From assembly GCF_009208055.1 (NCBI RefSeq), contig NZ_WFKI01000007.1, positions 1 to 64,000 on the forward strand: DNA of 64,000 nt, written 5' to 3'. The translations under genes were made by a program, and so were the position numbers. Shown here in pieces: positions 52,362-61,760 of this stretch. Numbering within the stretch: the first letter of the stretch is position 1; each line of letters opens with the position of its first letter. The notes below the pieces were generated by a model. The model saw only the letters and a program-made list of their open reading frames with translations, had not been told where the DNA came from and did no database searches. The stretch is from Poseidonibacter ostreae (GTDB lineage Bacteria; Campylobacterota; Campylobacteria; Campylobacterales; Arcobacteraceae).

Positions 52362-52940
52362 ATGATAAATACTTTGAAAATAGTTTTTTTAGGAATAGTA
52401 GGTTTTGGATTATTGGTATATTTAACTGCACCAGAACAAGAAAATAAAAGTGAAATAGTAAAGAATACTGATTTAAATACCTCTTTATTTCCAAGTCATT
52501 TTGAAGTTGTTGGTGTTGGAGGATATGTAAAAAAATATGATTTATTTAAAAAAGTTGATAGAAAATATATTATTGTTTTAAATCACGACTCTTTATCACT
52601 AGTTGAGCCTTTAAAGCTAAAGAATAGAAAAGATATAGTTTTAGTTGCAAATATCTCAAAAACTCCATGGTTTATTAAAAAACTTGCAGTAAATGGTAAA
52701 TTAGAAGAATTAAATGCAAATTCAAATATCCCTATGATTAATGATACTAGTGGAAAATTCACTAAGTTATTAAATATTAATGATGATACTCAAACTAAGT
52801 ATTTTATATTTAAAATTCAAGATGATAGCTCAATAATAAAAATAAAAGAATTAGAAGTAAAAGAAGGTGCATTAGAATTTGGTATCACAAAAGAAGAATC
52901 AAATAAATATATTTCAGAATTACTTTTATCATTAAAATAG
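52362..52940 (+). CDS. Membrane-anchored thioredoxin-like protein without cysteines
   Basis: This 192-residue protein has one N-terminal membrane helix (about 5-22) and a periplasmic domain of alternating strands and helices that recalls the thioredoxin fold (KYIIVLNHDS, IVLVANISKTPW, SNIPMINDTSG with a cis-proline-like P). There is no cysteine at all, so it cannot carry out disulfide exchange. It lies 19 nt after the MnmC-like gene and about 140 nt before the SCO1-like gene. The fold call is tentative. Confidence 0.65.
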   Translation: MINTLKIVFLGIVGFGLLVYLTAPEQENKSEIVKNTDLNTSLFPSHFEVVGVGGYVKKYDLFKKVDRKYIIVLNHDSLSLVEPLKLKNRKDIVLVANISKTPWFIKKLAVNGKLEELNANSNIPMINDTSGKFTKLLNINDDTQTKYFIFKIQDDSSIIKIKELEVKEGALEFGITKEESNKYISELLLSLK

Positions 52941-53078
52941 TTTATGAAATTATTTTCTTTTTAATAAAAATTATTTATTAAAAAAACTTATAAATAAACT
53001 TGTTTTTAAAGACAAATAATGATAAAGTTTAGTTATAAAAGATAAATTATGTCTTATTAAAATACAAGGCTTTAAAAT

Positions 53079-53651
53079 ATGAATATATTTAAATCAAAAA
53101 AGTTATATGGAATACTCTTAGTACTTATAACTTTTTTTATGTTTTTTTTTATTAATTCTATTTTATTGTTTTTTAATGATAGTGGAAAATTAGAAAAAAA
53201 AGTAGCTACAAACTTTAAGTTTTTACAAAAAGAACAAAAGCCTATTGTTCTTTTATATTTTGGATATACACATTGTTCAGATGTTTGTGTAATGGCCTTA
53301 AATAGGCTAAATAAACTCTATCCTCTATTAGAAAAAGAAAAAGTTTCTATTTATTTTATAAATCTACTTGATGATGTATCTGAAAAAGATACAGAAGATT
53401 ATGTCTATTCATTTAATAAAAATTTTAATCCTGTAACTCTTAATAAAAAAGAACTTTCATTAGTTACTAGTAAATTAAAAGTAAACTTTTCTAAATCTAT
53501 ATTTAATGAAAAAGAGATGAATCACTCAAGTTTTTTATATCTACTTGTAAACGAAAAAGACAATTACATTCAAAAATATGTGTATCTTAGTAGTTCTTAT
53601 GAACTTAATATGATTAAAGATGACATAAATGAAATTTTAAAGGATTACTAA
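53079..53651 (+). CDS. SCO1/SenC-family membrane-anchored copper protein
   Basis: SCO1 family proteins bind copper or handle thiols for cytochrome oxidase assembly. The 190-residue protein has one N-terminal membrane helix (about 10-32) and a thioredoxin-fold domain with the CxxxC motif C66-C70 (YTHCSDVC) and a conserved histidine H149 (MNHSSF), which are the three family copper ligands. Its TAA overlaps the next gene's ATG (TAATG), coupling it to a chemoreceptor. No oxidase genes are adjacent. Confidence 0.85.
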   Translation: MNIFKSKKLYGILLVLITFFMFFFINSILLFFNDSGKLEKKVATNFKFLQKEQKPIVLLYFGYTHCSDVCVMALNRLNKLYPLLEKEKVSIYFINLLDDVSEKDTEDYVYSFNKNFNPVTLNKKELSLVTSKLKVNFSKSIFNEKEMNHSSFLYLLVNEKDNYIQKYVYLSSSYELNMIKDDINEILKDY

Positions 53652-55360
53652 TGTTAAAAAAATTATTTGCTTTCTTTCCTATAACAATGAATTTAGATAA
53701 AAAGATAAAAGAGGCTTTAATAAATGATTATGCAAAAAGTGACAAGTATATATTAATACTTTCTGTTATTTTATTTGCTATTGTTTCAACAGTTTCAGCA
53801 GTACCTTATGATACTTATTTAATTGGTATTGTATGTGGAGCGCCATTACTTTTAATCTCTTTTATCTCTTATAGATTTTTTAGAGGAACAGTTGTTTCAA
53901 GAGCAGTTGCTGGTATTGTTATGATGAGTTATCCATCAATAATGATTATTCAAAATATGGGAATGATTGAAATGCACTTTGGTTACTTTATTTTAGCTGC
54001 TGCATTAACTGTTTATAAAGATTTAACTGCAATTTTAACAGCAACCTTAACAGCTGCACTTGGACATATTATATTTACTTTTATTCAATTAAATCAAGTT
54101 CAAATAAATGGTTATGACCTTTTATATTTTAGTTATGGATGTAGTTGGGAAATCACATTTGTACATATTGTAATGTTTGCAATTGAAGTGATTTTATTAG
54201 CCTATATTGTTTATTCAACTATTGAACAGTTTATTTTAGCTCAAAGTTTACAGTTAGAATCTGAAGACTCTATGGATAAGATAAATCAAGAACAAAAAGA
54301 GAGTGAAGTAATTATTAATTCAACTATTGATATTGTTAAAGAAGTTAACAAAGGTAATATGGCAAGTAGAATTAAGGGAAAAACATCTAATGAAAGTGTT
54401 GAATTACTAAAAAATCTTTTAAATGATATGTTAGATAATCTTGAGTCTTTAGTAGGAAAAGATTTAACAAAAATAACAGATGTTTTATCTAAATACTCTC
54501 AAAGAGATTTTACAGCTAACTTAGACCCTAAAACATCTGGTGATATTGGTAATAAAATTATAGAAATGAATCAAATGATTACAGAGATTTTACAAACAAA
54601 TCAAAAAGATGGAATGTTACTTCAATCAAGCGCAGATGAGCTTACACGAAATGTAAGTACCTTATCAAACAATGCAACATCACAAGCTGCAAGTTTAGAA
54701 GAGACAGCTGCATCAATTGATGAAATAACAAGTAATATTGAGCAAACAAGCCAAAAAGCTCAAGAAATGTCAAATATTTCAAATGATACAAAATCTTCTG
54801 CAAATGAAGGACAAAAACTTGCTAGTGACACAGTAAAAGCAATGGAAGATATTAATAATACAGTTATTTATATTAATGAATCTATTTCTGTAATTGATCA
54901 AATTGCTTTCCAAACAAATATTCTTTCATTAAATGCAGCTGTAGAAGCAGCAACTGCAGGTGAGGCTGGAAAAGGTTTTGCTGTTGTTGCACAAGAAGTA
55001 AGAAATCTTGCAAGTAGATCTGCTGAAGCTGCTAAAGAGATAAAAGAGTTAGTTGAAAGTGCAACTGATAAAACAAATACAGGTAAAAGAATTAGTTCTG
55101 AAATGATTGAAGGCTTCACTTCTTTAGAAGAAAAAATTACTGCAACTAATAAATTAATTGATGATGTTACAAATGCTGCTAAAGAGCAAAGTATTGGTAT
55201 GACACAAGTTTCAGATGCAATTAATCAATTAGATAGCTTTACTCAAGAAAATGCTTCAGTTGCTGATAGAGCAAATTCAATTGCTAAAGAGACTAATCGT
55301 ATAGCACTTGATGTTGTTGAAAATGTAAATAAAAACAACTTTGATGGTAAAAATTCTTAA
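53651..55360 (+). CDS. Methyl-accepting chemotaxis protein with polytopic sensor domain
   Basis: This 569-residue chemoreceptor has an N-terminal region with about six membrane helices (30-200) and no large periplasmic domain, followed by a linker (about 200-330) and a cytoplasmic signalling domain with the hairpin tip IDQIAFQTNILSLNAAVEAA (about 415-434) and FAVVAQEVRNLASRSAEAAKEI. It lacks an obvious C-terminal pentapeptide for CheR. The membrane part contains several Met and His residues (MGMIEMHFGYF near 103). It starts in the stop codon of the SCO1-like gene, so a signal linked to copper or respiratory state is possible but unproven. Confidence 0.9.
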   Translation: MLKKLFAFFPITMNLDKKIKEALINDYAKSDKYILILSVILFAIVSTVSAVPYDTYLIGIVCGAPLLLISFISYRFFRGTVVSRAVAGIVMMSYPSIMIIQNMGMIEMHFGYFILAAALTVYKDLTAILTATLTAALGHIIFTFIQLNQVQINGYDLLYFSYGCSWEITFVHIVMFAIEVILLAYIVYSTIEQFILAQSLQLESEDSMDKINQEQKESEVIINSTIDIVKEVNKGNMASRIKGKTSNESVELLKNLLNDMLDNLESLVGKDLTKITDVLSKYSQRDFTANLDPKTSGDIGNKIIEMNQMITEILQTNQKDGMLLQSSADELTRNVSTLSNNATSQAASLEETAASIDEITSNIEQTSQKAQEMSNISNDTKSSANEGQKLASDTVKAMEDINNTVIYINESISVIDQIAFQTNILSLNAAVEAATAGEAGKGFAVVAQEVRNLASRSAEAAKEIKELVESATDKTNTGKRISSEMIEGFTSLEEKITATNKLIDDVTNAAKEQSIGMTQVSDAINQLDSFTQENASVADRANSIAKETNRIALDVVENVNKNNFDGKNS

Positions 55361-55387
55361 GTAACTAATTATAGTTACTTAAGGTTT
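55357..55387. terminator. Terminator shared by the chemoreceptor and XRE regulator
   Basis: TTAAGTAACTA (55357-55367) pairs perfectly with TAGTTACTTAA (55372-55382) across a 4-nt loop, followed by GGTTTTT. The last bases of both convergent genes lie in the stem. It can serve both directions in part, with the better T-tract on the plus strand. Confidence 0.7.
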
Positions 55388-55797
55388 TTATATTCTGTAT
55401 ACTCTATAAATCTTTTATAAAAATGAAAAAATCCCCATCCTATTAAAATATATGGAAACCATAAATTCTCACTATTTGTACTTAAATTTAATACTATTAG
55501 AAATATATTTATAATAAGAAATTTAAATGTCTTAGTACTGCTTTTTAGATATAAAAAGAAGCTCTTATCCTCTTTTTTACTAGCTTTTACTTCATCGCTA
55601 TTTATATTTTTCTTATTCATAATATTTTCAAGTTCATTTACTTCTATTTCAAATACTTTTGCAATTGCAGTCAATGATTCGCAACTTGCTTTATTATCTT
55701 TTTCAATTCTTTGAATAGTTCTTGAACTTAAATTAGAAAGTTCAGCTAATTGTTCTTGCGATAAACCTTTTTTTATTCTTAAGTTTTTTATACTCAT
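55375..55797 (-). CDS. XRE-type regulator with membrane-anchoring tail
   Basis: This 140-residue protein has an N-terminal helix-turn-helix (about 2-58, with LSQEQLAELSNLSSRTIQRIEK) and a C-terminal part with two hydrophobic helices (about 90-130). It would be a membrane-tethered transcription factor. AAGGAAG lies before its ATG. The promoter region contains an inverted repeat TTGTCG with 14-nt spacing to CGACAA, suitable for autoregulation. Its target and signal are unknown. Confidence 0.8.
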   Translation of the reverse strand: MSIKNLRIKKGLSQEQLAELSNLSSRTIQRIEKDNKASCESLTAIAKVFEIEVNELENIMNKKNINSDEVKASKKEDKSFFLYLKSSTKTFKFLIINIFLIVLNLSTNSENLWFPYILIGWGFFHFYKRFIEYTEYKNLK

Positions 55798-55842
55798 TGT
55801 CTTCCTTTATATTAATAAACGAATAGTACAGTTTTTTTAAGC

Positions 55843-55878
55843 TTGTCGGTTACGAAAATACACGACAATATATGACAA
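55843..55878. promoter_or_regulatory. Repeated TTGTCG/A sites upstream of the XRE gene
   Basis: TTGTCG (55843-55848) and CGACAA (55863-55868) form an inverted repeat with a 14-nt spacer, and a third half-site TGACAA lies at 55873-55878, ten bp from the second. This is a plausible operator for the XRE regulator encoded just downstream on the minus strand. No clear -10 box was identified. Confidence 0.45.
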
Positions 55879-55929
55879 TGACTATTCCATAGGCTTTGCA
55901 AAATTAATATATAAATTAGATTTTAGTAA

Positions 55930-56184
55930 TTATATCTTATTTAGTATTTTTTTCATAAAGAATTTTGAAGAAAATATGAATAATAATATTGAAAAAATAG
56001 CCATAGAAAAAATCAATAATGCATGAGTCGTATATGATAATTCATTAAAGTTTTGTTCTAAAAAATTTGATATATATGAGATTGGTTTTATTAAAATATT
56101 TCCAATAGTAGGAGAAAGTTGTAAGGCAATAAAAAGTGCAAAAAGTGGAATTGAAATACCAATAATAAATGTTAATAGTTTCAT
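55930..56184 (-). CDS. Small two-helix membrane protein
   Basis: This 84-residue protein has two hydrophobic helices (about 4-25 and 53-76) joined by a short loop, and a basic C-terminal end (KKILNKI). AAAGGA precedes its ATG. I recognise no family. It is 68 nt downstream of pgm on the same strand, and may be a separate unit or the tail of the glucosylglycerate operon. Coding potential is supported by its start signal and membrane-protein composition. Confidence 0.6.
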   Translation of the reverse strand: MKLLTFIIGISIPLFALFIALQLSPTIGNILIKPISYISNFLEQNFNELSYTTHALLIFSMAIFSILLFIFSSKFFMKKILNKI

Positions 56185-56252
56185 TAATAATCCTTTATAT
56201 TAAAAAATATTTTATAATATAAAAGTTTATTAATTGTGTAATTGAGTATTTA

Positions 56253-57887
56253 TTAGTTTTCTATACTTTTACTAACTAAAGCCTGTGCTTCTTTTATAAG
56301 TAGTTCTAAATGCTCTTCATTTATAAAGCTTTCTGCATAAATCTTATAGATGTCTTCAGTACCTGAAGGACGTGCAGCAAACCAACCATTTTTAGTTGTA
56401 ACCTTTAGTCCACCAATACTTGCATTATTTCCGCTTGCATTTGTATATATATTTTCTATTTCTTCATTTGCTAATGTTTTAGATGTAATATCTTCTACAC
56501 TTAGATTTTTTAATTTTGCTTTTTGTTCAAAACTAGCAGGTGCATCAACTCTTCTATAATAAGATTTCCCAAACTCTTCTTCAAACTCTTGGTAAATTTC
56601 ACCTGGGTCTCTTTTTAGTTTAGAAGTCATTTCAGCAGCTAAAAGATTTAAAATGATGCCATCTTTATCTGTAGACCAAACACTTCCATCTTTTCTTAAG
56701 AAAGATGCTCCAGCACTCTCTTCTCCACCAAAAGCTAGTGTTCCTTTATATAAACCATCAACAAACCATTTAAATCCCACAGGTACTTCATATAGCTTTT
56801 TATCTAAAGAATTAACAACTTTATCAATCATAGAACTTGAAACTAAAGTTTTACCAATACCTAAATCTTCTCCCCAATTTCTGCTTGAGAATAGATACCA
56901 AATAACAACTGATAAGTAGTGATTTGGATTCATAAGTCCTACACTTTTTGTAACTATTCCATGTCTATCAAAATCTGGGTCATTAGCAAATGCAATATCA
57001 TATTCCTTGGCTAATTTAATTAGTGAAGCCATTGCATATTTTGAGGAACAATCCATTCTAATTTTACCATCATGGTCACAAGACATAAAAGAGAAAGTAG
57101 GGTCAATTTTTTCATTTACAATATCAAGTTTGATTCCATAAATCTCTTGTATTTTTTTATAAACTTCTAATCCAGAACCACCTAAAGGGTCAACTCCAAT
57201 TTTAAGATTTGCTTCTTTTATAATATCCATATCAATAATTGTGTCTAATGCTTTTACATAAGGAGTTATAAAATCACAAACTTCTAAAAATGAAGAGTTA
57301 AATATCTCATCTTTACTTATAAGTTTTACATCTACAAGATCGTTTTGAAGTATTTGGTTCGCTCTATTTTCAATTAGTGAAGTTACATCTGTATCAGCAG
57401 GTCCACCATTTGGCATATTGTATTTAAATCCACCATCACTTGGAGGATTATGTGAAGGTGTTATAACTACACCATCATTTAAAATATCAGTGTTTTTATT
57501 TGATTCTAAAATTGTAAAAGACAATACAGGAGTTGGTGTATACTCCTCTTTTTTTGCTATTTTACAAGCTACTTCATTTGCTAAAAATACTTGTAAAGCA
57601 GTAATTTGCGCAGGAGTGGATAAGGCATGTGTATCTATTCCTATATGCATCACACCAGTTATTCCAGCATTTTTTCTATATTCACAAAGAGCTTGAGTGA
57701 TTGCTAAAATATGATTTTCATTAAAACTTGATTTTGTAGAACTTCCTCTATGTCCAGAAGTTCCAAAAGTAACTTTTTGAGTTTGTTCCTTTGCATCAGG
57801 TTTATTAGTATAATAGCTTTTTAATAATGCATCTATCTCTTCTAGAATCTCTTTAGGTGCTTGTTTACCTGCTAATTCATTTATCAA
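56253..57887 (-). CDS. pgm: Alpha-D-glucose phosphate-specific phosphoglucomutase
   Basis: Pgm interconverts glucose-6-phosphate and glucose-1-phosphate. The 544-residue protein is of the E. coli Pgm type, with FGTSGHRGSS near residue 41, the phosphoserine S145 in TPSHNPP, the DPDFDRHG metal loop and the GEESAGASFLR sugar-binding loop. It lies 75 nt after galU at the end of the glucosylglycerate operon and supplies the glucose-1-phosphate used by GalU. It can also feed glucose-1-phosphate from the phosphorylase into glycolysis. Confidence 0.96.
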   Translation of the reverse strand: MINELAGKQAPKEILEEIDALLKSYYTNKPDAKEQTQKVTFGTSGHRGSSTKSSFNENHILAITQALCEYRKNAGITGVMHIGIDTHALSTPAQITALQVFLANEVACKIAKKEEYTPTPVLSFTILESNKNTDILNDGVVITPSHNPPSDGGFKYNMPNGGPADTDVTSLIENRANQILQNDLVDVKLISKDEIFNSSFLEVCDFITPYVKALDTIIDMDIIKEANLKIGVDPLGGSGLEVYKKIQEIYGIKLDIVNEKIDPTFSFMSCDHDGKIRMDCSSKYAMASLIKLAKEYDIAFANDPDFDRHGIVTKSVGLMNPNHYLSVVIWYLFSSRNWGEDLGIGKTLVSSSMIDKVVNSLDKKLYEVPVGFKWFVDGLYKGTLAFGGEESAGASFLRKDGSVWSTDKDGIILNLLAAEMTSKLKRDPGEIYQEFEEEFGKSYYRRVDAPASFEQKAKLKNLSVEDITSKTLANEEIENIYTNASGNNASIGGLKVTTKNGWFAARPSGTEDIYKIYAESFINEEHLELLIKEAQALVSKSIEN

Positions 57888-57962
57888 ATATTATCCTTTT
57901 ACTATTTTAAATGCTTGTTTATAAAGTTTTTGTAATTTTACCAAAATCATCTATATATTAGT

Positions 57963-58799
57963 TTATTTTTTCTTTTCTAAGTTATAAAAATAGTTTGTAG
58001 CTTCAACAAAACCATCAACTGAACCACAATCAAATCTTTTACCTTCAAACTTATAAGCTAAAACCATTCCATTTTTAGCTTGTTCACAAAGGGCATCAGT
58101 AATTTGTAACTCTCCATTTTTCCCAGGTTTTGTTTTCTTAATAATTTCAAAAATTTCAGGTGTTAATATATATCTTCCAATTACTGCAAGATTTGAAGGT
58201 GCTTTATCATTATCAGGTTTTTCAATCATATTTGAAACTATATGAACATTGTTTTCCATAATTTTACCTTCAATTACACCATATTTATGAACATCTTCTT
58301 TTGGCACTTCCATACAAGCAACGATACAACACTTGTATTTTTCATAAAGTTTAACCATTTGAGTTAAAACACCATCACCTTTTGGATTCACACATAAATC
58401 ATCTGCTAGAATTACTGCAAAAGGATTATGCTCACCTACAAGAACTTTACCTTTATAAATAGCATCTCCTAAACCTTTCATCTCATTTTGTCTTGTATAA
58501 GTAAATGTACACTTATCAATTATATTTCTAATATCTGATAACATCTTTTCTTTAGATGAACCTTGTATTTGGTGTTCAAGTTCATAAGAAATATCAAAAT
58601 GATCTGTAATAGCTCTTTTCCCACGTCCTGTAATAATTGACATTACGTCACATCCAGCTTCTATTGCTTCCTCAACTCCATATTGAATTAATGGTTTAGT
58701 TAGAACTGGTAACATCTCTTTTGGCATTGCCTTTGTTGCTGGTAAAAATCTTGTACCGTATCCTGCTGCTGGGAATAAACACCTTGTAATATCACTCAT
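57963..58799 (-). CDS. galU: UTP-glucose-1-phosphate uridylyltransferase
   Basis: GalU makes UDP-glucose from UTP and glucose-1-phosphate. The 278-residue protein has the nucleotide-binding start LFPAAGYGTRFLPATKAMPK, the VEEAIEAGCD segment and the LADDLCV metal/sugar loop. It is 25 nt downstream of the phosphorylase gene, and provides the donor for the glucosyl transferase in the same operon, though UDP-glucose also serves envelope synthesis. Confidence 0.97.
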   Translation of the reverse strand: MSDITRCLFPAAGYGTRFLPATKAMPKEMLPVLTKPLIQYGVEEAIEAGCDVMSIITGRGKRAITDHFDISYELEHQIQGSSKEKMLSDIRNIIDKCTFTYTRQNEMKGLGDAIYKGKVLVGEHNPFAVILADDLCVNPKGDGVLTQMVKLYEKYKCCIVACMEVPKEDVHKYGVIEGKIMENNVHIVSNMIEKPDNDKAPSNLAVIGRYILTPEIFEIIKKTKPGKNGELQITDALCEQAKNGMVLAYKFEGKRFDCGSVDGFVEATNYFYNLEKKK

Positions 58800-58824
58800 T
58801 TTTTCTCCTTAAAATTTTATATTT

Positions 58825-60540
58825 TTATATTTTTCCCTTAAGCCACATAATTTGGTATGGCTCAAGTGTAATTGTTGCTTCTTGTTTTTCTGTACTTTCA
58901 TCACAAAAGTTTGAACTTAAAATATCGCATAATGGTAACTTTATCTCTTTTGGAAGAGTAATAGTGATTTTTTCATTACTATAATTATTTAATGCAAGTA
59001 TTCGTGTTGTTTTTTCAATATTAAACTTATCTATTGCAAAAACTCTTTGGTCTAAGTCTAAAAAGTTAAACTCTCCAAAAGGATTAAAAGCTTCTTCGTT
59101 TATTCTAATTGAAATCATTCTTTTGTATGAATCAAAAATAGTTTTTGCTAAGCTTCCTAGAGTTGAAAGCTCTTTTTCTAGCCAATCAATATTATGTTTT
59201 TCTCTATTTATTGTTCTATTTATTCCAGAGTGTTTAACTCCGTCTTTATAGTTTTGAGAACCTACTATTGAGTGGAAATAAATACCAGGAACCCCAGGCA
59301 TTGCTAAAACAGTTGCTTGCGTTACAAGCATACGTTTTATTCTTAGAAGTTGGTCTTCTTTTGGACTTGTTAGAGCATCTATGTAACTACAGTTTAATTC
59401 ATAAGGACTTTTACTTCCATCTTCTTCTGATCTATATGAAACTAAACCTCCATTATTTTCAACATTTTTTACAATATCATTTATCTCACTATCATCTAAT
59501 AAACCTTTTACTGGTCTTAGACCAATACCATCATGACTTGCTGTAAAGTTAAAGAAACACACTTTATTACTTGGTAGTTCCAATGTTTTAGCCCATGAAG
59601 TTAATTTATTAGTATTTGCATGAATTATTGAGTTTAATAAAAGTGGAGGCAACGCAAAGTTGTAAACCATTTGTGCTTCATCTTCTCCACTTCCAAAATA
59701 TGAAATATTTTCATGATGAGGAACATTTGTTTCTGTTATTATGATTACTTCAGGAGCAACTTCATGTAAAACATCTCTCATTAATTGAATTAATTCATGA
59801 GTTTGTGGTAAATGAACACATTGTGTTCCTATCTCTTTCCAAATAAATGCAATTGCATCAAGTCTAATAAGTGTTGCACCTTTTTCAATATAATAAAACA
59901 TTGCATCAAGTACAGAACATAGAACTTTGTAACTTTTATAATTTAAATCAACTTGGTCTTTACTAAATGTTGTCCAAATATTATGTATCTTTCCATCATC
60001 ATCTAAATACTCATGTAATAAAGGGCTGGCTCTTGGTCTTACAACTTTAGATAAATCAGTTGTAGGGTCTAGTTCAATAAAGTAATCATCATACTCCTTA
60101 TCACCTGCTAAATAAGCTTTAAACCATGATGAGAATTGAGAAATATGATTTATAACTCCATCTACCATTATTCTATAATCAGCTGATAAATGCTCAACTT
60201 CTCTCCATGAACCCATATGAGGATCAACTTCTACATAATCAACAACAGAAAAACCATCATCAGAAGAGTAGGGATAAAAAGGAAGAATATGAACTGAGTT
60301 TATAACGCCTTTTAAGTGATTATCCATAAACTCATTTAGTGTTTGTAATGTTGGCTCACTATTTCTTGAAACTTGATCTCCATAAGTTATTAAAATAATA
60401 TCTTTTTGACTTAAGTGATACTCTTTTGATTTTATTGTAAGTTTGTATTTGTTAACTAACTTATCAATGCTTTTAAAAGCTTTTTGTGCTGTTTCTTCTG
60501 GATATAATTTAGCTAATCTATTACTGATTTTTTCATTCAT
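58825..60540 (-). CDS. GH13_18 sugar phosphorylase, probable glucosylglycerate phosphorylase
   Basis: This 571-residue alpha-amylase-clan enzyme is of the sucrose-phosphorylase subfamily. The nucleophile is D228 (LIRLDAIAF), the acid/base E270 (ITETNVPHH) and the transition-state stabiliser D337 (TASHDGIGLRP). Family members phosphorolyse a glucosyl acceptor to glucose-1-phosphate. The neighbours (transferase, phosphatase and glycerate kinase) point to glucosylglycerate as the substrate, as known for glucosylglycerate phosphorylases of this subfamily. Sucrose phosphorylase activity is the main alternative. It overlaps the transferase gene by 4 nt. Confidence 0.85.
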   Translation of the reverse strand: MNEKISNRLAKLYPEETAQKAFKSIDKLVNKYKLTIKSKEYHLSQKDIILITYGDQVSRNSEPTLQTLNEFMDNHLKGVINSVHILPFYPYSSDDGFSVVDYVEVDPHMGSWREVEHLSADYRIMVDGVINHISQFSSWFKAYLAGDKEYDDYFIELDPTTDLSKVVRPRASPLLHEYLDDDGKIHNIWTTFSKDQVDLNYKSYKVLCSVLDAMFYYIEKGATLIRLDAIAFIWKEIGTQCVHLPQTHELIQLMRDVLHEVAPEVIIITETNVPHHENISYFGSGEDEAQMVYNFALPPLLLNSIIHANTNKLTSWAKTLELPSNKVCFFNFTASHDGIGLRPVKGLLDDSEINDIVKNVENNGGLVSYRSEEDGSKSPYELNCSYIDALTSPKEDQLLRIKRMLVTQATVLAMPGVPGIYFHSIVGSQNYKDGVKHSGINRTINREKHNIDWLEKELSTLGSLAKTIFDSYKRMISIRINEEAFNPFGEFNFLDLDQRVFAIDKFNIEKTTRILALNNYSNEKITITLPKEIKLPLCDILSSNFCDESTEKQEATITLEPYQIMWLKGKI

Positions 60541-61748
60541 TCATTATCCTTCTTTACATAAAGATTGAATTTATCAGAAAAGTCAGGTAATACTGATCTT
60601 ACAGTAATCCAAGGAGATAAAGATGGTACTCCCATTGGGTCTTCATAATATTCATCTGAAGCCTCTTTAATAGCTTCTTGGAAAATCTCAACTGCATTTA
60701 TCTCTTTTTCTCGAATAAAATCTAAACCATTTATTTTACTAAGTGCATTATATTTTGATATTTCAAATCTTGACTCTTGGAAGTAGGTTGCTAGTAGTGT
60801 TTTAAATGTTGAAGTTGAGAAAATAACTCCTTCTTGTGCCATTACTCTAAAAATTGTTTTTGCAATATCATTTGCCATTTTATAAATACCACCACCAGAG
60901 TCTACTGATCCTAATTCTTGATGTTTATGCTCATACGTATCCATAATTTGAGTTTGACAGATTCTTCTATTAGATGTATTTTTATATACCTCACTTAATG
61001 TTGATACTTCAAGTCCCCATGTTGGAGAAATAGCAATACCTCTACCCATTGACCTAATAAATGAAAATTCTCCTGATAAGGCATATCTAAAGCTTTCCAT
61101 ATACTCTAAGTATCTACTTTGTCCATGTACTTTTTTTAATGAGTTAATTAAAGGACTATAAAGTAATCTTGTAGCTCTTCCATGAAGTTTATCAGTTACT
61201 CTTGAGTAATAACCTTTATTAAATTCAAAATCAAGAGCAGGGTGGATTATTGGATAAAATAGTCTTGCAGGAACCTCTCTTGTATAGTTTACAATATCAC
61301 AATCATGAAGAGCAAAAGCATATGCGTCTTTATCTGTTAATCCATAACCTAACATTGTCCATACATTTCTTCCTTTTCCTGGTGTATCAAGACCTGGAAA
61401 ACCTTCTTTTGTAAGTTCAGAATATAACTCTTTAATTCTTGGTCCATCATTCCATAAAACATCAACTTTGCATGGAAGTACTGACATAAGTTTTTTTACT
61501 TCTTCAAACTGCTCTTTTGTTGCTTGATCAAGTCCTAATACTATTTTATATAGATATCTAACATTTTTAAGCTCTTCAATAATTGTATGCATAGCTGGTG
61601 TTTGGAATTCTGAATATAAAGCAGGCAATAAAAGAACCATTCTTCTTCTTCGACTAAATCTTACAAGCTCGTCTTCTATATCTTCTAAGCTTCTTTCACC
61701 TAGATTTTGTAAAGTTGTAATTACCCCGTTTTGAAAAAAATCTGACAT
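60537..61748 (-). CDS. Glucosyl-3-phosphoglycerate synthase-like glycosyltransferase
   Basis: This 403-residue GT-A glycosyltransferase should transfer glucose from UDP-glucose to 3-phosphoglycerate, giving glucosyl-3-phosphoglycerate. The segment TPGKGRNVWTMLGYG (about 122-136) and HDCDIV (148-153) with the metal-binding D149/D151 match this type of retaining transferase. The next gene in the transcript overlaps by 4 nt, and the glycerate kinase gene precedes it by 12 nt. The acceptor is inferred from context, in particular the phosphatase at the head of the operon; mannosyl-3-phosphoglycerate is a less likely alternative. Confidence 0.82.
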   Translation of the reverse strand: MSDFFQNGVITTLQNLGERSLEDIEDELVRFSRRRRMVLLLPALYSEFQTPAMHTIIEELKNVRYLYKIVLGLDQATKEQFEEVKKLMSVLPCKVDVLWNDGPRIKELYSELTKEGFPGLDTPGKGRNVWTMLGYGLTDKDAYAFALHDCDIVNYTREVPARLFYPIIHPALDFEFNKGYYSRVTDKLHGRATRLLYSPLINSLKKVHGQSRYLEYMESFRYALSGEFSFIRSMGRGIAISPTWGLEVSTLSEVYKNTSNRRICQTQIMDTYEHKHQELGSVDSGGGIYKMANDIAKTIFRVMAQEGVIFSTSTFKTLLATYFQESRFEISKYNALSKINGLDFIREKEINAVEIFQEAIKEASDEYYEDPMGVPSLSPWITVRSVLPDFSDKFNLYVKKDNE

Positions 61749-61760
61749 TTATTATTCTCC

